Of a stretch of 64,000 nt of DNA, positions 63,304 through 64,000 are shown piece after piece. Under the pieces are notes generated by a model. That model was not told the DNA's origin. It was given only the letters and a program-made list of their open reading frames with translations, and did no database searches. Each line of letters opens with the position of its first letter. Positions within the stretch are counted from its first letter, which is position 1. Position numbers and translations under genes: made by a program. Origin of the DNA: Patagioenas fasciata (taxonomy: Eukaryota > Chordata > Aves > Columbiformes > Columbidae); NCBI RefSeq assembly GCF_037038585.1, contig NC_092525.1:23270867-23334866 (forward strand), in the 5' to 3' direction.

Positions 63304-64000
63304 CTACATGAGGAACCTGGAGAGGTCCTCTTTGATTTCAGCCTCATCCCACGGCCCATGGATGTTGTCCTTGAGCAGCTGAAGGCGGATGAGGCAGTAA
63401 GGGCACAGGCAGGAGATGGCGAGCAGCAGCAATGTGAAGAGCACGGCACCCACGCTGGAGACGGTGGCCAGCCCCGCCAGCGCCACCAGTGCGAAGAGCA
63501 GAGTCACCCCCACGTAGCATTGGGGTGTCTGGGCTTTCAGCTTCTTCTGCAACATGGGCCAAAGAGCAAAGATCTGCATGGCAAAGGTGACCATGACAAA
63601 GGCGTGGAGGGAGCGAGGCAGGCGGGAGGCCAGGCACACTGAGGCAAAAATGGCCATGTTGAGGGACAGTGTGCTGGAGACAATGGCAGCGTTGGCGCCG
63701 TAGTCAAAGAAGATGAGGTGACCAAGGAGCATGAGGGATGACATGGCGTAGATGGTGTCTGTGCTGATGGACTCTGTCAGCGTCTTCAGCACCGGCGAGA
63801 AGCCGTAGGTGAAGGCGGTGAACACCAGCGTGCTCTTCAGGTCAGCCCACCGCGTCCGCCCGCTCTCCCGCCGCCCGGCCCCGCCATCCACGGCGTCAAA
63901 GAGGATGTAGCCGAGCAGGGAGGTGACCAGGGCCGCCCCGAAAAGCCCCTGCGGGCTCAGCATCCCGGCTTCCATGTACCACCAGGTGACGACGAAGATG
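63304..64000 (-). CDS. PIGC: PIGC, GPI-GlcNAc transferase subunit C (partial, N-terminus outside window)
   Basis: A minus-strand frame, open from the window edge to TAG at 63304-63306, gives 231 residues. The human protein is about 297 residues, so roughly 66 N-terminal residues lie beyond 64000. An internal ATG at 63975 is not the true start, because the family sequence ([10 protein letters not shown] here) continues upstream of it. PIGC is a multi-pass ER membrane subunit of the complex that moves GlcNAc from UDP-GlcNAc to phosphatidylinositol, the first step of GPI-anchor synthesis. Conserved blocks are [97 protein letters not shown] and the C-terminal [20 protein letters not shown]. About six to eight hydrophobic segments are visible. 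No intron interrupts the part seen, as in the mammalian single-coding-exon gene. The region is GC-rich, unlike the DNM3 introns. It converges with DNM3. Confidence 0.97.
   Translation of the reverse strand, partial: IFVVTWWYMEAGMLSPQGLFGAALVTSLLGYILFDAVDGGAGRRESGRTRWADLKSTLVFTAFTYGFSPVLKTLTESISTDTIYAMSSLMLLGHLIFFDYGANAAIVSSTLSLNMAIFASVCLASRLPRSLHAFVMVTFAMQIFALWPMLQKKLKAQTPQCYVGVTLLFALVALAGLATVSSVGAVLFTLLLLAISCLCPYCLIRLQLLKDNIHGPWDEAEIKEDLSRFLM

Noticed and set aside
63304..63975. PIGC starting at the ATG at 63975.
   Set aside because: The frame stays open to the window edge, and the residues before this methionine (VVTWWY) match the family, so the start lies outside the window.

Overview
This is vertebrate nuclear genomic DNA, most likely from a bird. 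It has short coding exons with GT/AG boundaries and long introns with low coding density. Almost no young repeats are visible; only decayed fossils of amniote age appear (a CR1/L3-type LINE and a tRNA-derived SINE). Two genes can be recognised, in the order and orientation they have on human 1q24 (DNM3 forward, PIGC reverse). Assignment to Aves is an inference from compactness, repeat content and protein divergence; the species cannot be read.

Positions 1-52444 hold the 3' half of DNM3 (dynamin 3) on the + strand. Five coding exons are seen: the end of the PH domain (2095-2206), the first and second halves of the GTPase effector domain (33601-33765 and 38140-38366), the proline-rich domain (38965-39201), and the short tail exon with the usual dynamin-2/3 C-terminus (52375-52444). 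They join in one open frame of about 270 residues. The introns are 31.4, 4.4, 0.6 and 13.2 kb, plus the end of an upstream intron at 1-2094. All four donors are GTAAG-type and all acceptors end in AG.

Positions 52445-58400 hold the DNM3 3' untranslated region and, in my reading, two further alternative tail exons. Each follows a pyrimidine-rich acceptor, has the same phase as the exon at 52375, and ends in a short open frame. The one at 56414-56474 gives a 20-residue tail aligned without gaps to the long dynamin-1 tail. The one at 58247-58283 gives a short tail packed with SH3-ligand motifs. Each is followed by its own AATAAA. This possible three-way choice of dynamin C-terminus is the most interesting feature of the window.

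Positions 58400-63216 are intergenic, with no supported gene. From 63217 to the window end lies the 3' part of PIGC on the - strand, an ER membrane subunit of the GPI-GlcNAc transferase, cut off at its N-terminus by the window edge. DNM3 and PIGC therefore converge tail to tail.

Other structure includes a 121-bp TAATA pentanucleotide array, several homopolymer and short tandem tracts, G-quadruplex-prone runs, perfect short inverted repeats, and a small CpG cluster in the last long intron. Most other open frames are chance frames in introns.
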